From Vagococcus martis (lineage in GTDB: Bacteria > Bacillota > Bacilli > Lactobacillales > Vagococcaceae), in the NCBI RefSeq assembly GCF_002026305.1, contig NZ_MVAB01000001.1, positions 434,001 to 498,000 of the forward strand: a stretch of 64,000 bases of DNA, written 5' to 3'. Made by a program: the position numbers and the translations under genes. Positions 37,050 to 47,126 of the stretch are shown piece by piece (within the stretch, counting starts at the first letter, position 1; every line of letters starts with the position of its first letter). The notes under the pieces were generated by a model. It had not been told where the DNA came from. It was given only the letters and a program-made list of their open reading frames with translations, and searched no databases.

Positions 37050-38525
37050 TTATTTTTGATACTTTTCTCTGAATTCTTTTGGCGTCATACCATTTAATTT
37101 ACGAAACATTTTTAAAAAATAGGTCATATTATTATACCCTATTTCAAACGATATCTCATTAATCGTCAAATTCGTATTTAGTAACATATCTTGAGCCTTT
37201 TCGATTCGCAGCTGATTTAATACCTGAGCAAAACTACGTCCTGTTTCTTTTTTGACTAGCTGGCCTAAATAGACGGAATTAACATGAAGCTCTTCGGATA
37301 ATCTTTTCAGTGTTAAGTCCTCTTTAAAATCTTTATCAATAATATCCATACACTTTTGAACTAACTCTGAGTAGCGTTGTACTTTTCCATCCATACTTTC
37401 AGTAAGTTCAAGTAAATAAATCAGCCAATCTTCCAACTCTTTAATACTATGAGATTGTTTTATTTTTTCTAATGTTTCATTGTAAATAGCCACACTTAAT
37501 GAAGGGAAGCGACGATATATATCAGTAAATAATAAAAATGATACATGGCGAACATTATCCGGTAAAAAAGCAAGTTGTCGCATTTGAGAGAATATCCCTT
37601 TTAATTTGATAATTGTCTCATTCATATCACCAACCATTAATGCTTTATTAAAAGACATAAACTCAAATGTCTCATCATCAAGTAGATTAAACACGTTTTT
37701 TGATGAGTTACTCAAAACCTGTTTATTATCATAAAACACTGAAAAAGTCATCATAGCTAAAGCTTGTTCATAACTTTCATAAACATTTTCCCACTCCTGC
37801 ACCAATTCCCCCACACTTAATTGATAATCTTCTTCTATTGTTTGATCCATCTGTAATAAAAAAGTTGATAAGCCGTTTTTAGAGCCATGATAAATAATAA
37901 TCGTATAAAACGTGTCTTCATTTTCTTGGATTACACATAATTTTTGTCCCATAGCCAAACTATATTGCCTTATAGTATCCGTATAAATGTCATTGGCACA
38001 GATAATAACAGCATAATCATCAAGTTTATCAACATCAAAATGCTGAATAAAATTATGGTATTCTGATTCATTTAACTCATCATTTAACCATCTAATTAAT
38101 AACATTTCATTATATAAACGTTCTTTTTGTTTTTCTTGTCTATCATGATTTAGCTCTTCTTTTATCATCATTACTTTTTCAGTTAGTTCATTTTTATCCA
38201 CTGGTTTTAATAGATAACCTTTAATGCCAAGTTCGAGCCCTTGCTTTACATACATAAATTCTTGGTACCCAGATAAAATGAGTATTTCTGAAGTTATTCC
38301 TTTTTCTTTCATGTAATGAATCAAATCAATACCTGATTTTTCTGGCATATTAACATCTGTAATCACTAAATCAACAGAATGACTATCTAGATAACGAATC
38401 GCATCATCTGTTCTACGACAAGTAGAAACGACATCAAATCCTAAATCGTTCCATGGAATAATTTTTTTTAACCCCTCTAAAATCATGTACTCGTCATCAA
38501 CTAACAAAACGCTATACATCCACAC
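37050..38525 (-). CDS. yesN: YesN-type response regulator with AraC output domain
   Basis: The product has 491 residues: receiver domain at 1-120 with phosphoacceptor D57 in VITDVNM, a middle region of about 250 residues, and an AraC helix-turn-helix pair at the end (LTLKRLSEELHVNSVYLGQL and NEISFEIGYNNMTYF). The likely start is GTG inside the 3' end of the kinase gene behind AAAGGA. It pairs with the kinase upstream and probably activates the sugar ABC operon through the direct repeats at 44379-44412. Confidence 0.92.
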   Translation of the reverse strand: MWMYSVLLVDDEYMILEGLKKIIPWNDLGFDVVSTCRRTDDAIRYLDSHSVDLVITDVNMPEKSGIDLIHYMKEKGITSEILILSGYQEFMYVKQGLELGIKGYLLKPVDKNELTEKVMMIKEELNHDRQEKQKERLYNEMLLIRWLNDELNESEYHNFIQHFDVDKLDDYAVIICANDIYTDTIRQYSLAMGQKLCVIQENEDTFYTIIIYHGSKNGLSTFLLQMDQTIEEDYQLSVGELVQEWENVYESYEQALAMMTFSVFYDNKQVLSNSSKNVFNLLDDETFEFMSFNKALMVGDMNETIIKLKGIFSQMRQLAFLPDNVRHVSFLLFTDIYRRFPSLSVAIYNETLEKIKQSHSIKELEDWLIYLLELTESMDGKVQRYSELVQKCMDIIDKDFKEDLTLKRLSEELHVNSVYLGQLVKKETGRSFAQVLNQLRIEKAQDMLLNTNLTINEISFEIGYNNMTYFLKMFRKLNGMTPKEFREKYQK

Positions 38526-40239
38526 TCACATCCTTTGATTGGTAAATAATGATTTGTATTTTAGTTCCCACGCCAATTTGTGATTCGATCATTAATTCAA
38601 CTCCATTTGAAAAGTAATTTTGCATACGCTGATATACATTTTCCAACCCAATCGAGCCAGATAATAATTTATCACTGCCTTCTAGCTTTTCAGTTACTTC
38701 TTTCAATCTTTTTGTTGTAATCCCTTTTCCATTATCTTCCACTAAAATTTCAACATAAGAGTCATGTGTCGTTGCTCGAACACTGATAGCATTATCAATA
38801 CGCGAATGATCCATTCCATGTATAAAATAATTTTCTATCAATGGTTGAATCATAAATTTTGGAATCATAAAATTTTTGAGTGATTCATCAATAATAAAGT
38901 GATACGCAATACTGTCTGGAAAACGCATTTGATACAAATACACATATTTTTCACAAAAGCGTAATTCTGCTTCTAAATCAATCGTTTTAGATTGATCAAT
39001 GTTATTTCGTAACAGTGACGAAAAAGCAAACACAACATCTGCCAACTCCATTTGATCCTTACTAATCGCATACATGCGAATATATTCTAATGTATTATAC
39101 ATAAAATGAGGGTTAATTTGTGACTGTAATGCGCGCAAATGAGCATCCCGTTGTTTAACCTCTAAAACATAAACATCTTGAATATATTGATTTAAACTCA
39201 CAATCATATCATTCACCGCATCTGATAAATCACATAATTCCATTTTCATATCTGTTGTATCAATTTGCGCTGATAAATTTCCCTGACTAACTTCTTTAGT
39301 AACTGATACAATACTGTTTACTTTTTTTGCATAGTTACTAAATACCCTTTTTAAACTGACTAATAAAAAGGCAATAACAAATAACCCCACTCCCCATACT
39401 GGAACTAGAGAGCGTAATATATCTTTCGTCACGTTTGATTTATCTAAAATAGTTAACACAGTTAATCCCTTAACTACTTCATCACTAAAGACTGCTTCTT
39501 TTTGTAATATTGTTCTATCTAGGTCGCCTGTTTTTTGAAACTCTTCCACTATTTTTTTTATTTTGGGGTTATGAAGTGAAGTACCATGCTCATATACTAC
39601 TTGATGTCCTGTATCAAATACAAACGTTTTTATAGCATAATCATTAGCCAAGTCTTTTGATAAAAACATATCATCAAACGTTACGTAAATATGTCCAACT
39701 ATTTCTCGTGTATTTGGTATTGGAATGGGACGTGATAACGTAAATTTTTTAGACAACATCGGTTTTCCCTGTAAAAATACCCCATTTGTTTTTTTTGTGT
39801 CTGCGTGCAAATAATCTTTTCTGCCATCCCATACAATATCAATTGTTTGAATAGAAGGAAAACTATAGAATAAATTATTTAAAACATTTGGGAAAAAGTC
39901 ATTGTTTTGCGTCTCACGCCAATTATCCAATGAATATTCTACATATTCACTAATTGGTAACGTCATAAATTGATTTAAATTATCAAATTGATTTGGGGTT
40001 AACGCAATATCCCACAGAATACCTGATAATGTTGCATCTTTCACCTGAATAGAGGCTGCTAATTCTCTAGAGACCGTATCTAACACCTTTTTAGAATCGT
40101 CTTTTGCAAAATTAACGGTCAAAATCGTGTAGCCAATTAAGATAATCCCAATTGACCCAACTAATAAAAAACTATAAATTGTCATTAATTGATTCATTAA
40201 AATATTTTTTGAAAATAAACGATGTAATCTAGCTTTCAT
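38512..40239 (-). CDS. yesM: YesM-type sensor histidine kinase
   Basis: The product has 575 residues: a membrane helix near residues 15-40, an extracytoplasmic sensor part, a second helix near 275-295 (VPVWGVGLFVIAFLLVSL), HAMP, then the LytS/YesM-type kinase core with the His in LQSQINPHFMYNTLEYI and the ATP lid DNGKGI. It probably senses an oligosaccharide or its binding protein outside the cell. It overlaps yesL by 11 bp and yesN by 14 bp. Confidence 0.92.
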   Translation of the reverse strand: MKARLHRLFSKNILMNQLMTIYSFLLVGSIGIILIGYTILTVNFAKDDSKKVLDTVSRELAASIQVKDATLSGILWDIALTPNQFDNLNQFMTLPISEYVEYSLDNWRETQNNDFFPNVLNNLFYSFPSIQTIDIVWDGRKDYLHADTKKTNGVFLQGKPMLSKKFTLSRPIPIPNTREIVGHIYVTFDDMFLSKDLANDYAIKTFVFDTGHQVVYEHGTSLHNPKIKKIVEEFQKTGDLDRTILQKEAVFSDEVVKGLTVLTILDKSNVTKDILRSLVPVWGVGLFVIAFLLVSLKRVFSNYAKKVNSIVSVTKEVSQGNLSAQIDTTDMKMELCDLSDAVNDMIVSLNQYIQDVYVLEVKQRDAHLRALQSQINPHFMYNTLEYIRMYAISKDQMELADVVFAFSSLLRNNIDQSKTIDLEAELRFCEKYVYLYQMRFPDSIAYHFIIDESLKNFMIPKFMIQPLIENYFIHGMDHSRIDNAISVRATTHDSYVEILVEDNGKGITTKRLKEVTEKLEGSDKLLSGSIGLENVYQRMQNYFSNGVELMIESQIGVGTKIQIIIYQSKDVSVDV

Positions 40240-40843
40240 TTCCCACTAACCTTTTTTCAACAAACTCTCGGTTATGTTTTGTTGCAATATTATTCCATGC
40301 TGTCCACAGTGCAAAAGTAGCAAAAAGCAATAAGCCTTTCATTCCCCAACTAAATCCTAAAATAATAGCAATCCCAATTAATAATTTTAAAAAAGAAGAA
40401 AAACTTAAAAAGACACTAATGCACGATAATTTAATTAACTGTAACATCGGTAACTCATACTCTGATTCATACACTAATACATATTGATAAGACACGAAAA
40501 TGAGTAAACTCATGGTTAATAATAAAAAGTCGATTATTAACCATAACAAACCCTTAAGCTGGACAGATAAGTATAAATTATAAAATAAAATAGCTAAACA
40601 GCCATTGTATAACCAAAATAATTGGTTACTCCGCACAAAATGACTTTTAAATGATATCCACGCTTTATGAAACGTTATTTCTTTGTAATCAAATTCAGAC
40701 TCAACAAATAAATCATTCATCATTTGAAGTGCTGGACCCACACCAAACACAACTAGTCCACATAAACTAAATAGAACAAATAATAAATTTAATTTAACTA
40801 TTAACCATACGCCTTTAAATCCTTTGTCAATCATCACTTTCAC
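40229..40843 (-). CDS. yesL: YesL-type DUF624 membrane protein
   Basis: The product has 204 residues with about five membrane helices and the DUF624 start (WLIVKLNLLFVLFSLCGLVVFGVGPA in pieces). In Bacillus such proteins accompany YesMN systems and complex-sugar ABC importers, with unknown function. It is the first gene of the yesL-yesM-yesN set, which is separated from the importer genes by a strong terminator. Confidence 0.88.
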   Translation of the reverse strand: MKVMIDKGFKGVWLIVKLNLLFVLFSLCGLVVFGVGPALQMMNDLFVESEFDYKEITFHKAWISFKSHFVRSNQLFWLYNGCLAILFYNLYLSVQLKGLLWLIIDFLLLTMSLLIFVSYQYVLVYESEYELPMLQLIKLSCISVFLSFSSFLKLLIGIAIILGFSWGMKGLLLFATFALWTAWNNIATKHNREFVEKRLVGNES

Positions 40844-40901
40844 CTCTTCTATTTTTTATATCATACCATTATTTAATCTCTGTTTAATGATAATAATGTG
40901 A

Positions 40902-40936
40902 AAAGACTGAAACTCTTTTTGCTCGTTTCAGTCTTT
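40902..40936 (-). terminator. terminator behind the sugar ABC importer operon
   Basis: Perfect 12-bp arms AAAGACTGAAAC (40902-40913) and GTTTCAGTCTTT (40925-40936) stand directly behind the solute-binding protein gene and before yesL. Confidence 0.88.
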
Positions 40937-40941
40937 CATTG

Positions 40942-42414
40942 TTATTTACTTGTCTTTAAAAAGTCATCCAATTGAGATTGCATTTCTTTTTGTACTTTAT
41001 CCCATCCTGCTGTTTCCAAATCTTTATTTAATTTTGGTAATGTTTCTTTTGGATCAACTGTTCCTGTATTTAAACTTGCTTTATAACGATTCATCACATT
41101 TGCAATATTAGTAATTTCAGTTTTTACAGGAGCAGTATTAAAGTTAAATCCTAAGATTGGCGAAACTTCTGCATTTTTGATGCTTTCATCACGTTCTTTA
41201 ATTTTTTCTTCTGGTAATGTATCTTGTGTGTATAAAATCATATTATTTCCAGTGTTCCAAGCTGCCATGTGCATATTTGGTTTGTAACCATCTAATAATT
41301 TAATACGGTTATCGCCAACTTTTTCCCACGCTTCGCCTTCAACACCCCAAACTAATCCATTTAATAAAGTTGGATCACTATTTAATAATCCTAAAAATTC
41401 GACTGATTTTTCTTTGTTTTTAGAAACATTTGATACAGCAAAGTTTGCCATTTGAGCTTGTGCTGTGGTTTTTAATGGCTTAGTGATTGCTTTTGACACT
41501 AATGGATGACCAGCAGCATTACTTAAAATTGTGTCACCATAATCCATAGGTCCTTGTGTTTCTTCACGCATAAACCAAGTATTTCCTTCTAAAGGATAGC
41601 CTGTTGTGTTTGTTGATGCATCAGTTGGAATTAATTTGTCTTCATACCATTTATGCATTAATTCTAAGTTTGATACAAATTCAGAATCATCATATTGGTT
41701 GATAATTTTGATACCATCTTTACTATCATTTTTAACAGCAAATGGGTACTCTTTTCCTAATGGATAATCATAATCTCCTGATAATTGGAATGATTGTCCA
41801 ATAGCAAATGGTGCGATATTAGGTTCTTTTTCATGAAATTCCTTTAATACTTTTTCAGCATCTGCATATGATTTAACATCATCAATGTTTAAATTGTATT
41901 TATCTAAATATTCTTTATTAAATGTTAGAACTTGTTGACCATACACATTACCATTTACTGGAAAGGCATATAACTTACCATCAATTGTATTCCCTTTAAT
42001 ATAAGCTTCATCTAATTGCTCATAAGCATCTTTAGCATATTTAGGCGCTAATTCAGTTAAATCAGCATAAGCACCTTTTTGTGCATTTGCCACATAATTT
42101 GAAGCAAAAGAGATGTCATAGTTTTCACCTGAAGCAATGATGGTACTCATTTTCTTATCCCAATCGCCCCAACCAATATATTGTAAATCAACTTTTACAT
42201 TAATGGCTTCTTCAATTTGCTTATTAGCAATTGACATCAACTCATCATAATTTTCTGGTTTATCACCAATTTGATACATCAATAACGTGGTGACATCGCC
42301 ATCTTTCCCGTTACTTTTCTTATCATCTGCTTTTTTATCTCCACCACACGCTGTTAACGCAAGGGTTGCCACAATCGCAGTCGACGCAAATAAAAATTTC
42401 TTTACATGTTTCAC
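40942..42414 (-). CDS. oligosaccharide ABC transporter solute-binding lipoprotein
   Basis: The product has 490 residues. The signal peptide ends in a lipobox LALTACGG with Cys23 for lipid attachment. The mature part is a family 1 sugar-binding fold and its C-terminal third resembles the DUF3502 domain of LipO/YtcQ proteins (NTAPVKTEITNIANVMNRY). It presents a complex sugar to the two permeases encoded just upstream. Confidence 0.92.
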   Translation of the reverse strand: MKHVKKFLFASTAIVATLALTACGGDKKADDKKSNGKDGDVTTLLMYQIGDKPENYDELMSIANKQIEEAINVKVDLQYIGWGDWDKKMSTIIASGENYDISFASNYVANAQKGAYADLTELAPKYAKDAYEQLDEAYIKGNTIDGKLYAFPVNGNVYGQQVLTFNKEYLDKYNLNIDDVKSYADAEKVLKEFHEKEPNIAPFAIGQSFQLSGDYDYPLGKEYPFAVKNDSKDGIKIINQYDDSEFVSNLELMHKWYEDKLIPTDASTNTTGYPLEGNTWFMREETQGPMDYGDTILSNAAGHPLVSKAITKPLKTTAQAQMANFAVSNVSKNKEKSVEFLGLLNSDPTLLNGLVWGVEGEAWEKVGDNRIKLLDGYKPNMHMAAWNTGNNMILYTQDTLPEEKIKERDESIKNAEVSPILGFNFNTAPVKTEITNIANVMNRYKASLNTGTVDPKETLPKLNKDLETAGWDKVQKEMQSQLDDFLKTSK

Positions 42415-42434
42415 TAATAATTCCTCCTAAATAG

Positions 42435-43361
42435 TTATTCTTTTACTCCACCAATTGTTAATCCACCAACAAAATATTTTTGGAAAAACGGGTAGGTTAT
42501 TGCTATAGGTAATGTTGAAATAACGACAATCGCCATACGAGCTGACTCACTTGGTAAGGCAGCTAGACCACCGGATATCTGAGCGCTCATTCCTGCATTT
42601 TGTGCTAGATAGTCTAAGTTATTTTGAATCTTCATTAATAAATACTGTAATGGAATTAAGTTGTCATTTTGGATATAAAGTAACGCATTAAACCAGTCAT
42701 TCCAATACCCAAGAGCTGCAAATAAACTAATTGTTGCAATACCCGGTACTGCAAGTGGTAATACAATACGAACAAAAATTTTTAATTCACTCGCGCCATC
42801 AATTCTAGCTGATTCGATAATACTATCTGGAACATTTTTTCTAAAAAATGTCCGCATAACCAAAATATTAAATGGCCCAAGGGCTAACGGTAAAATCAAC
42901 GCCCATATCGTATCTTTTAATTGAAGTAAGTTACTCATTACTAAGTAATTTGCCACCATGCCAGGTACAAATAACATCGTAATTAAAGCAAACAGTGTAA
43001 AAAATCGTCTAAATGGAAAATTACTTCTTGAAATTGCATAAGCATATAAACTGGTTATGGTAGCATTTACAATTGTTCCCACAACTGTAACAAAGATGGT
43101 TATTCCAAACGAGCGCACAATTTTAGCTGACATATTTCCAGAAAAAATATATTTGTATGCTTCAAATGACCATTCTTTTGGGAAAAAGCTATATCCATTT
43201 GCTGTTAATGCCGATTCACCTGTCAGTGAAATAATAATGACAAAAATAAATGGGATTAAACAAGAAATAGCAAATAACGCGATTAAAATACTGAAAAACA
43301 AATCCACTTTTGGACTAAAAGCGCGTATTTCAACTTTTTTAACTCTCTTTTTTTCTCTCAA
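42435..43361 (-). CDS. carbohydrate ABC transporter permease, LplC/YtcP type
   Basis: The product has 308 residues with six membrane helices and the coupling motif ESARIDGASELKIFVRIVLP, in which EAA-like residues contact the ATPase. The C-terminal PFFQKYFVGGLTIGGVKE is typical of this subfamily. It lies 15 bp behind the partner permease gene. Confidence 0.95.
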   Translation of the reverse strand: MREKKRVKKVEIRAFSPKVDLFFSILIALFAISCLIPFIFVIIISLTGESALTANGYSFFPKEWSFEAYKYIFSGNMSAKIVRSFGITIFVTVVGTIVNATITSLYAYAISRSNFPFRRFFTLFALITMLFVPGMVANYLVMSNLLQLKDTIWALILPLALGPFNILVMRTFFRKNVPDSIIESARIDGASELKIFVRIVLPLAVPGIATISLFAALGYWNDWFNALLYIQNDNLIPLQYLLMKIQNNLDYLAQNAGMSAQISGGLAALPSESARMAIVVISTLPIAITYPFFQKYFVGGLTIGGVKE

Positions 43362-43376
43362 AATTACTCACCTCCA

Positions 43377-44318
43377 TTAGAATAATGCTGCATCTGGATC
43401 TAGTTTTCTAACAATTGCATTGGTCCCTAATAATAAGGTACTTCCTACAACTGATTGATATAAACTTGCTGCAGCTGACATCCCAATGTCACCTGTTGCC
43501 GTCATACCATTATAAATATAAGTATCCAGCACAGATGTCACTTGATACAATGCACCAGAATTCATTGGAACAGAGTAGAACATTCCAAAGTCTGCTCTAA
43601 AAATACCACCAATGTTTAAAATTAATAACACACTCATCATTGGGATAATTTGTGGAATGGTTACATTTTTGATTTGTTGCCACTTGCTTGCACCGTCCAC
43701 CATTGCTGCTTCATAATACGTTGGATCAATCCCCATAACTGATGCATAGTAGATAATACTGTTGTATCCCAAACTCTTCCATACATTTAAGATAACAAAA
43801 ATCAATGGCCACCATTTTGGATCAGCATACCAATTAATTGGTGTTTTTCCATTTGATAATAACAAATGATTAATAATACCTTTATCTGGACTTAAGAATG
43901 CGTATACAAAATAGGAAATAACTACCCAAGACAAGAAATATGGCAGTAAAGACATCGTATGATAAACTTTTACTGCTCGTTTATTTCTCAACTCACTCAT
44001 GATAATGGCAAACGCTATGGCAAAAAACAAATTAAATGCTAAAAACACAATATTATAAACCAATGTATTTCTAGTAATTAACCACGCATCACTTGAGGCA
44101 AATAAAAATTTAAAATTTTCAAATCCAACCCAAGGACTCTGTTTTAAACTAGCAAAAAAACCATCTGGAGATATTCTAAAGTCTTTAAAGGCAACTACAT
44201 TGGCCATTACTGGAATATAGAAGAAAAAGATAAACCAAATCATTCCTGGTAAAGCCATTAAAATTAATGCCTTATATCGAACAATGTCAGACCATGTTTT
44301 TTTTAATTTATCGCCCAT
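43377..44318 (-). CDS. carbohydrate ABC transporter permease, LplB/YteP type
   Basis: 313 residues from ATG 44316-44318 (MGDKLKKTW), chosen because GGGAGGG precedes it and because the promoter elements lie upstream; the longer frame to 44384 would start above the -10. Six membrane helices and the EAA-type loop YYEAAMVDGASKWQQIKNVTIP are visible. No ATPase gene is present, so the importer probably uses a shared MsmK-type ATPase encoded elsewhere. Confidence 0.93.
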   Translation of the reverse strand: MGDKLKKTWSDIVRYKALILMALPGMIWFIFFFYIPVMANVVAFKDFRISPDGFFASLKQSPWVGFENFKFLFASSDAWLITRNTLVYNIVFLAFNLFFAIAFAIIMSELRNKRAVKVYHTMSLLPYFLSWVVISYFVYAFLSPDKGIINHLLLSNGKTPINWYADPKWWPLIFVILNVWKSLGYNSIIYYASVMGIDPTYYEAAMVDGASKWQQIKNVTIPQIIPMMSVLLILNIGGIFRADFGMFYSVPMNSGALYQVTSVLDTYIYNGMTATGDIGMSAAASLYQSVVGSTLLLGTNAIVRKLDPDAALF

Positions 44319-44348
44319 TTGTTTCCCTCCCTCATAACTTATAGACAC

Positions 44349-44412
44349 AGTATAAATCGAAGGATTTATTTTTATAAGAAACAAATTATAGGATTATTTA
44401 AACAAATTATAG
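44349..44412 (-). promoter_or_regulatory. importer promoter with direct repeats, probable YesN sites
   Basis: The 13-mer CTATAATTTGTTT (minus strand) occurs exactly twice, at 44400-44412 and 44379-44391, 21 bp apart, two helical turns. Just downstream come a weak -35 (TTATAA, 44372-44377) and, after 17 bp, a -10 TATACT (44349-44354). This is how AraC-type activators usually sit. The link to YesN is inferred from position. Confidence 0.65.
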
Positions 44413-44483
44413 TTATATTCCATAAAAACATTTCCAAGTAGGTTTTTTTCTTTTTTTATAAACATTATTCACTAAAAATAACT

Positions 44484-45419
44484 TTAACTGAAAATATTTA
44501 ACTGTAAATCTATGACAACATCTTTTAATAACTTCATCCCTGCCAAACTATTACCCGATTTATCAAGAGGTGGACTAAATACACCAATCCCATATTTATT
44601 TGGGGCAACACCCATCAAACCACCACCAACACCACTTTTTCCCGGTATTCCAACATGAGCTGAAAATTCTCCCGACTCATCATACAAACCAGCAGTTGTC
44701 ATAACAGACTTCACTAAAGTCGCTGATTCTTCAGATATCAGTCGTTTGTTGTCCCAAGGTTTTACCCCTTTATTTCCTAAAACACTCGCCATCATGGCAA
44801 TATTTATTGTCGTTACATTTAAAGAACACTGTTTAAAATAAACCTCTAAAATACTTTCCACATCACCTGATAACATGTGATTACCTTTTAAATAATAAGC
44901 AAGCGAGCGATTAATATCACCCGTTTTTGACTCTGATTCATAGATTTCCTCATTCAAACTAATACTTTCATCATGACAAATTTCTTTTACAAAAGTCAAC
45001 AAACGACTAAAACGTGTGTCGGGTGAATCTCCTTTAATCAAAGAGGTTGTTTCAATCGCTCCAATATTAACAAATGGATTGAGTGGATGTTTGTCGTGAT
45101 TGATTTCCATATTAAGTGGTGAATTAAACGTAAAACCAGTTGCTTCTGTATTGATATGCTCTAATACAGTAGTTAAACCATTATCTTCAATTGCTAATAA
45201 AAGTGCTGGAACTTTTGATATGCTTTCAATCGCAAATTTTACTGAAGCATCCCCAGCCGAAATAAGCTCTTTACTTCCGATATGATAAAGAGATACCCCT
45301 AATTGGTTAGGATTTACACTGGCTAATGCTGGAATATAGCTAGCATTGGCCCCCATAGAACAATATACTTTATTCTTTGTAATCAATTCATCTAATGTTT
45401 CCTCATTCATATTACTCAT
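44484..45419 (-). CDS. glsA: glutaminase A
   Basis: The product has 311 residues of the serine beta-lactamase-like glutaminase family. Motifs are FAIESISKVPALLLA with the catalytic Ser-x-x-Lys, NPFVNIGAIE, and GKSGVGGGLMGVAP. It hydrolyses glutamine to glutamate and ammonia in the cytoplasm. It stands alone, with its own promoter region upstream of 45419. Confidence 0.95.
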   Translation of the reverse strand: MSNMNEETLDELITKNKVYCSMGANASYIPALASVNPNQLGVSLYHIGSKELISAGDASVKFAIESISKVPALLLAIEDNGLTTVLEHINTEATGFTFNSPLNMEINHDKHPLNPFVNIGAIETTSLIKGDSPDTRFSRLLTFVKEICHDESISLNEEIYESESKTGDINRSLAYYLKGNHMLSGDVESILEVYFKQCSLNVTTINIAMMASVLGNKGVKPWDNKRLISEESATLVKSVMTTAGLYDESGEFSAHVGIPGKSGVGGGLMGVAPNKYGIGVFSPPLDKSGNSLAGMKLLKDVVIDLQLNIFS

Positions 45420-45632
45420 CTTCTTTCGTATTTTCCTTTATTATGACGAAAAGAAACGAAAAAAAATGTTATTTTTACAAACCTTCTAAGTATTTTTCAT
45501 AAATCAACTCTAGCTCAACTTAAATAAAAAAGATAGTCTATTAATTTTGATAATAAAACACTGACATTTTCATTAGTTTTTCAATAAATCAGCGTAATCT
45601 AAATCCTATATTTAGTTTAAGGAGGAATCATT

Positions 45633-47093
45633 ATGGAAAACCCCATCGTCAAAATCAAACATCGGAATTTACTCGTGGTGACAATTATTATCGGAAGCTT
45701 TTGTACTGTTCTCAACCAAATGCTTCTAACCACTGCTTATCCAGATTTAATGAGACAATTTTCAGTATCAACTTCTACCATTCAATGGTTAACAACTGGT
45801 TTCCTACTAGTTAATGGTATTATGATTCCACTCAGTGCATATTTGATGAATAACATTCGTACTAAAACTTTATATATTGGCGCTATTTCTCTTTTTCTAG
45901 TCGGTACCATTATTTGTTTAATAGCAAATTCATTTGATATGCTTCTACTTGGACGAATTATCCAAGCTATGGGTGTTGGGATTTCACTTCCCCTACTACA
46001 AACCATTATGTTGAGTATCTATCCAGAAAACGAGCGGGGAAAAGCACTTGGTATAGCAGGTATTGTTATCGGACTTGCCCCTGCTATTGGACCAACTTTA
46101 TCAGGTTGGGTGATCGATACTTTTAACTGGCGATATCTTTTTGGGTTACTCATCCCGATTGTCGTATTAGTCATTGTCTTGTCCTTTATTTTTATGCAAG
46201 ATGTATTACCTCTACATCCATCCAAGATTGATATTCTCTCGCCTGTTTTGTCAACTTTAGGATTTGGTAGTTTACTTTATGGTTTTTCATTAGTTGGCGA
46301 TCACGGATGGACGGATCCATTAGTTCTCATTCTTTTATTAGCCGGAGCGACACTTGTTGTTCTTTTTAGTCAGAGACAAAAGAAAATCAAAAACCCTTTC
46401 TTAAGTATGGCAGTATTCAAATCAAAACTGTTTACCAATACCACCATATTAAGTGGTATTGTCAACATGGCTATGGTTGGAGCAGAAATGGTTCTACCTC
46501 TTTATATCCAAAATGTCCGTGGCTATGATCCCTTTCACTCTGGTTTAGTTTTACTTCCTGGTGCACTTATTCTAGGTATCATGATGCCTATTACTGGTAA
46601 AATGTTTGACAAATACGGTGCCAAATATTTAGCGATTATTGGCATGAGTTTACTAACATTCGGGACAGCATGTCTATGTACTCTAAATGAAAAAACGCCC
46701 ATGCATTTTATTACCATTATTTACGGTATTAGAATGCTGGGTGTTGGAATGGTCATGATGCCAGTTACTACTGCCGGCATGAACTCTCTTCCTGATGATT
46801 TAATCAGTCATGGTTCTGCGACAAATAACACAGCCAAACAACTATTCAGCTCAATTGGAACAGCGATTCTCATTAGTTTTCTCTCTCAAGCAACACTTAG
46901 AGATATGCCACACAAATCCCTATTGTTAACTTCTCCTATCACTTATAAAGCCGACGTGTTATCTGCCACTCTACATGGATATAACATCGCCTTTATTGTA
47001 GCAACATTATTTTGTGCGATGGGATTAGCACAAGCGATTTTGATGGGTGTCAATAAATCATTAAACAAAACAAAAAAACCCCAACAATCATAA
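45633..47093 (+). CDS. MFS drug exporter, DHA2 (14-helix) type
   Basis: The product has 486 residues with about 14 membrane helices. Motif C of drug/proton antiporters is visible as GLAPAIGPTLSG, and the first helix region has CTVLNQMLLTTAYPDL as in EmrB/LmrB-type exporters. AAGGAGG precedes the ATG. The last codons (KKPQQS) and the stop are part of a terminator hairpin that is a copy of the transketolase terminator, so the C-terminus was remade when that repeat arose. Confidence 0.92.
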   Translation: MENPIVKIKHRNLLVVTIIIGSFCTVLNQMLLTTAYPDLMRQFSVSTSTIQWLTTGFLLVNGIMIPLSAYLMNNIRTKTLYIGAISLFLVGTIICLIANSFDMLLLGRIIQAMGVGISLPLLQTIMLSIYPENERGKALGIAGIVIGLAPAIGPTLSGWVIDTFNWRYLFGLLIPIVVLVIVLSFIFMQDVLPLHPSKIDILSPVLSTLGFGSLLYGFSLVGDHGWTDPLVLILLLAGATLVVLFSQRQKKIKNPFLSMAVFKSKLFTNTTILSGIVNMAMVGAEMVLPLYIQNVRGYDPFHSGLVLLPGALILGIMMPITGKMFDKYGAKYLAIIGMSLLTFGTACLCTLNEKTPMHFITIIYGIRMLGVGMVMMPVTTAGMNSLPDDLISHGSATNNTAKQLFSSIGTAILISFLSQATLRDMPHKSLLLTSPITYKADVLSATLHGYNIAFIVATLFCAMGLAQAILMGVNKSLNKTKKPQQS

Positions 47094-47106
47094 AAATTGT
47101 TGGGGG
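47067..47106. terminator. terminator hairpin, copy 1 (overlaps the MFS stop)
   Basis: CCCCAACAAT (47079-47088) pairs with ATTGTTGGGG (47096-47105), preceded by an A-run. The block is repeated almost unchanged at 47287-47327. Its 3' arm also holds the likely -35 of the tracrRNA promoter. Confidence 0.9.
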
Positions 47107-47126
47107 ATTTCAATTATCAATATAAT
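47097..47126 (+). promoter_or_regulatory. tracrRNA promoter
   Basis: TTGTTG (47097-47102) and TATAAT (47121-47126) are 18 bp apart. The expected start is around 47132-47134, giving an RNA beginning GGAAGCATTC, matching the short form of Streptococcus tracrRNA. Confidence 0.75.

Noticed and set aside
44319-44384. Longer start for the LplB-type permease
   Set aside because: The extra codons cover the -10 element and the start point, and a strong ribosome site stands before the internal ATG.
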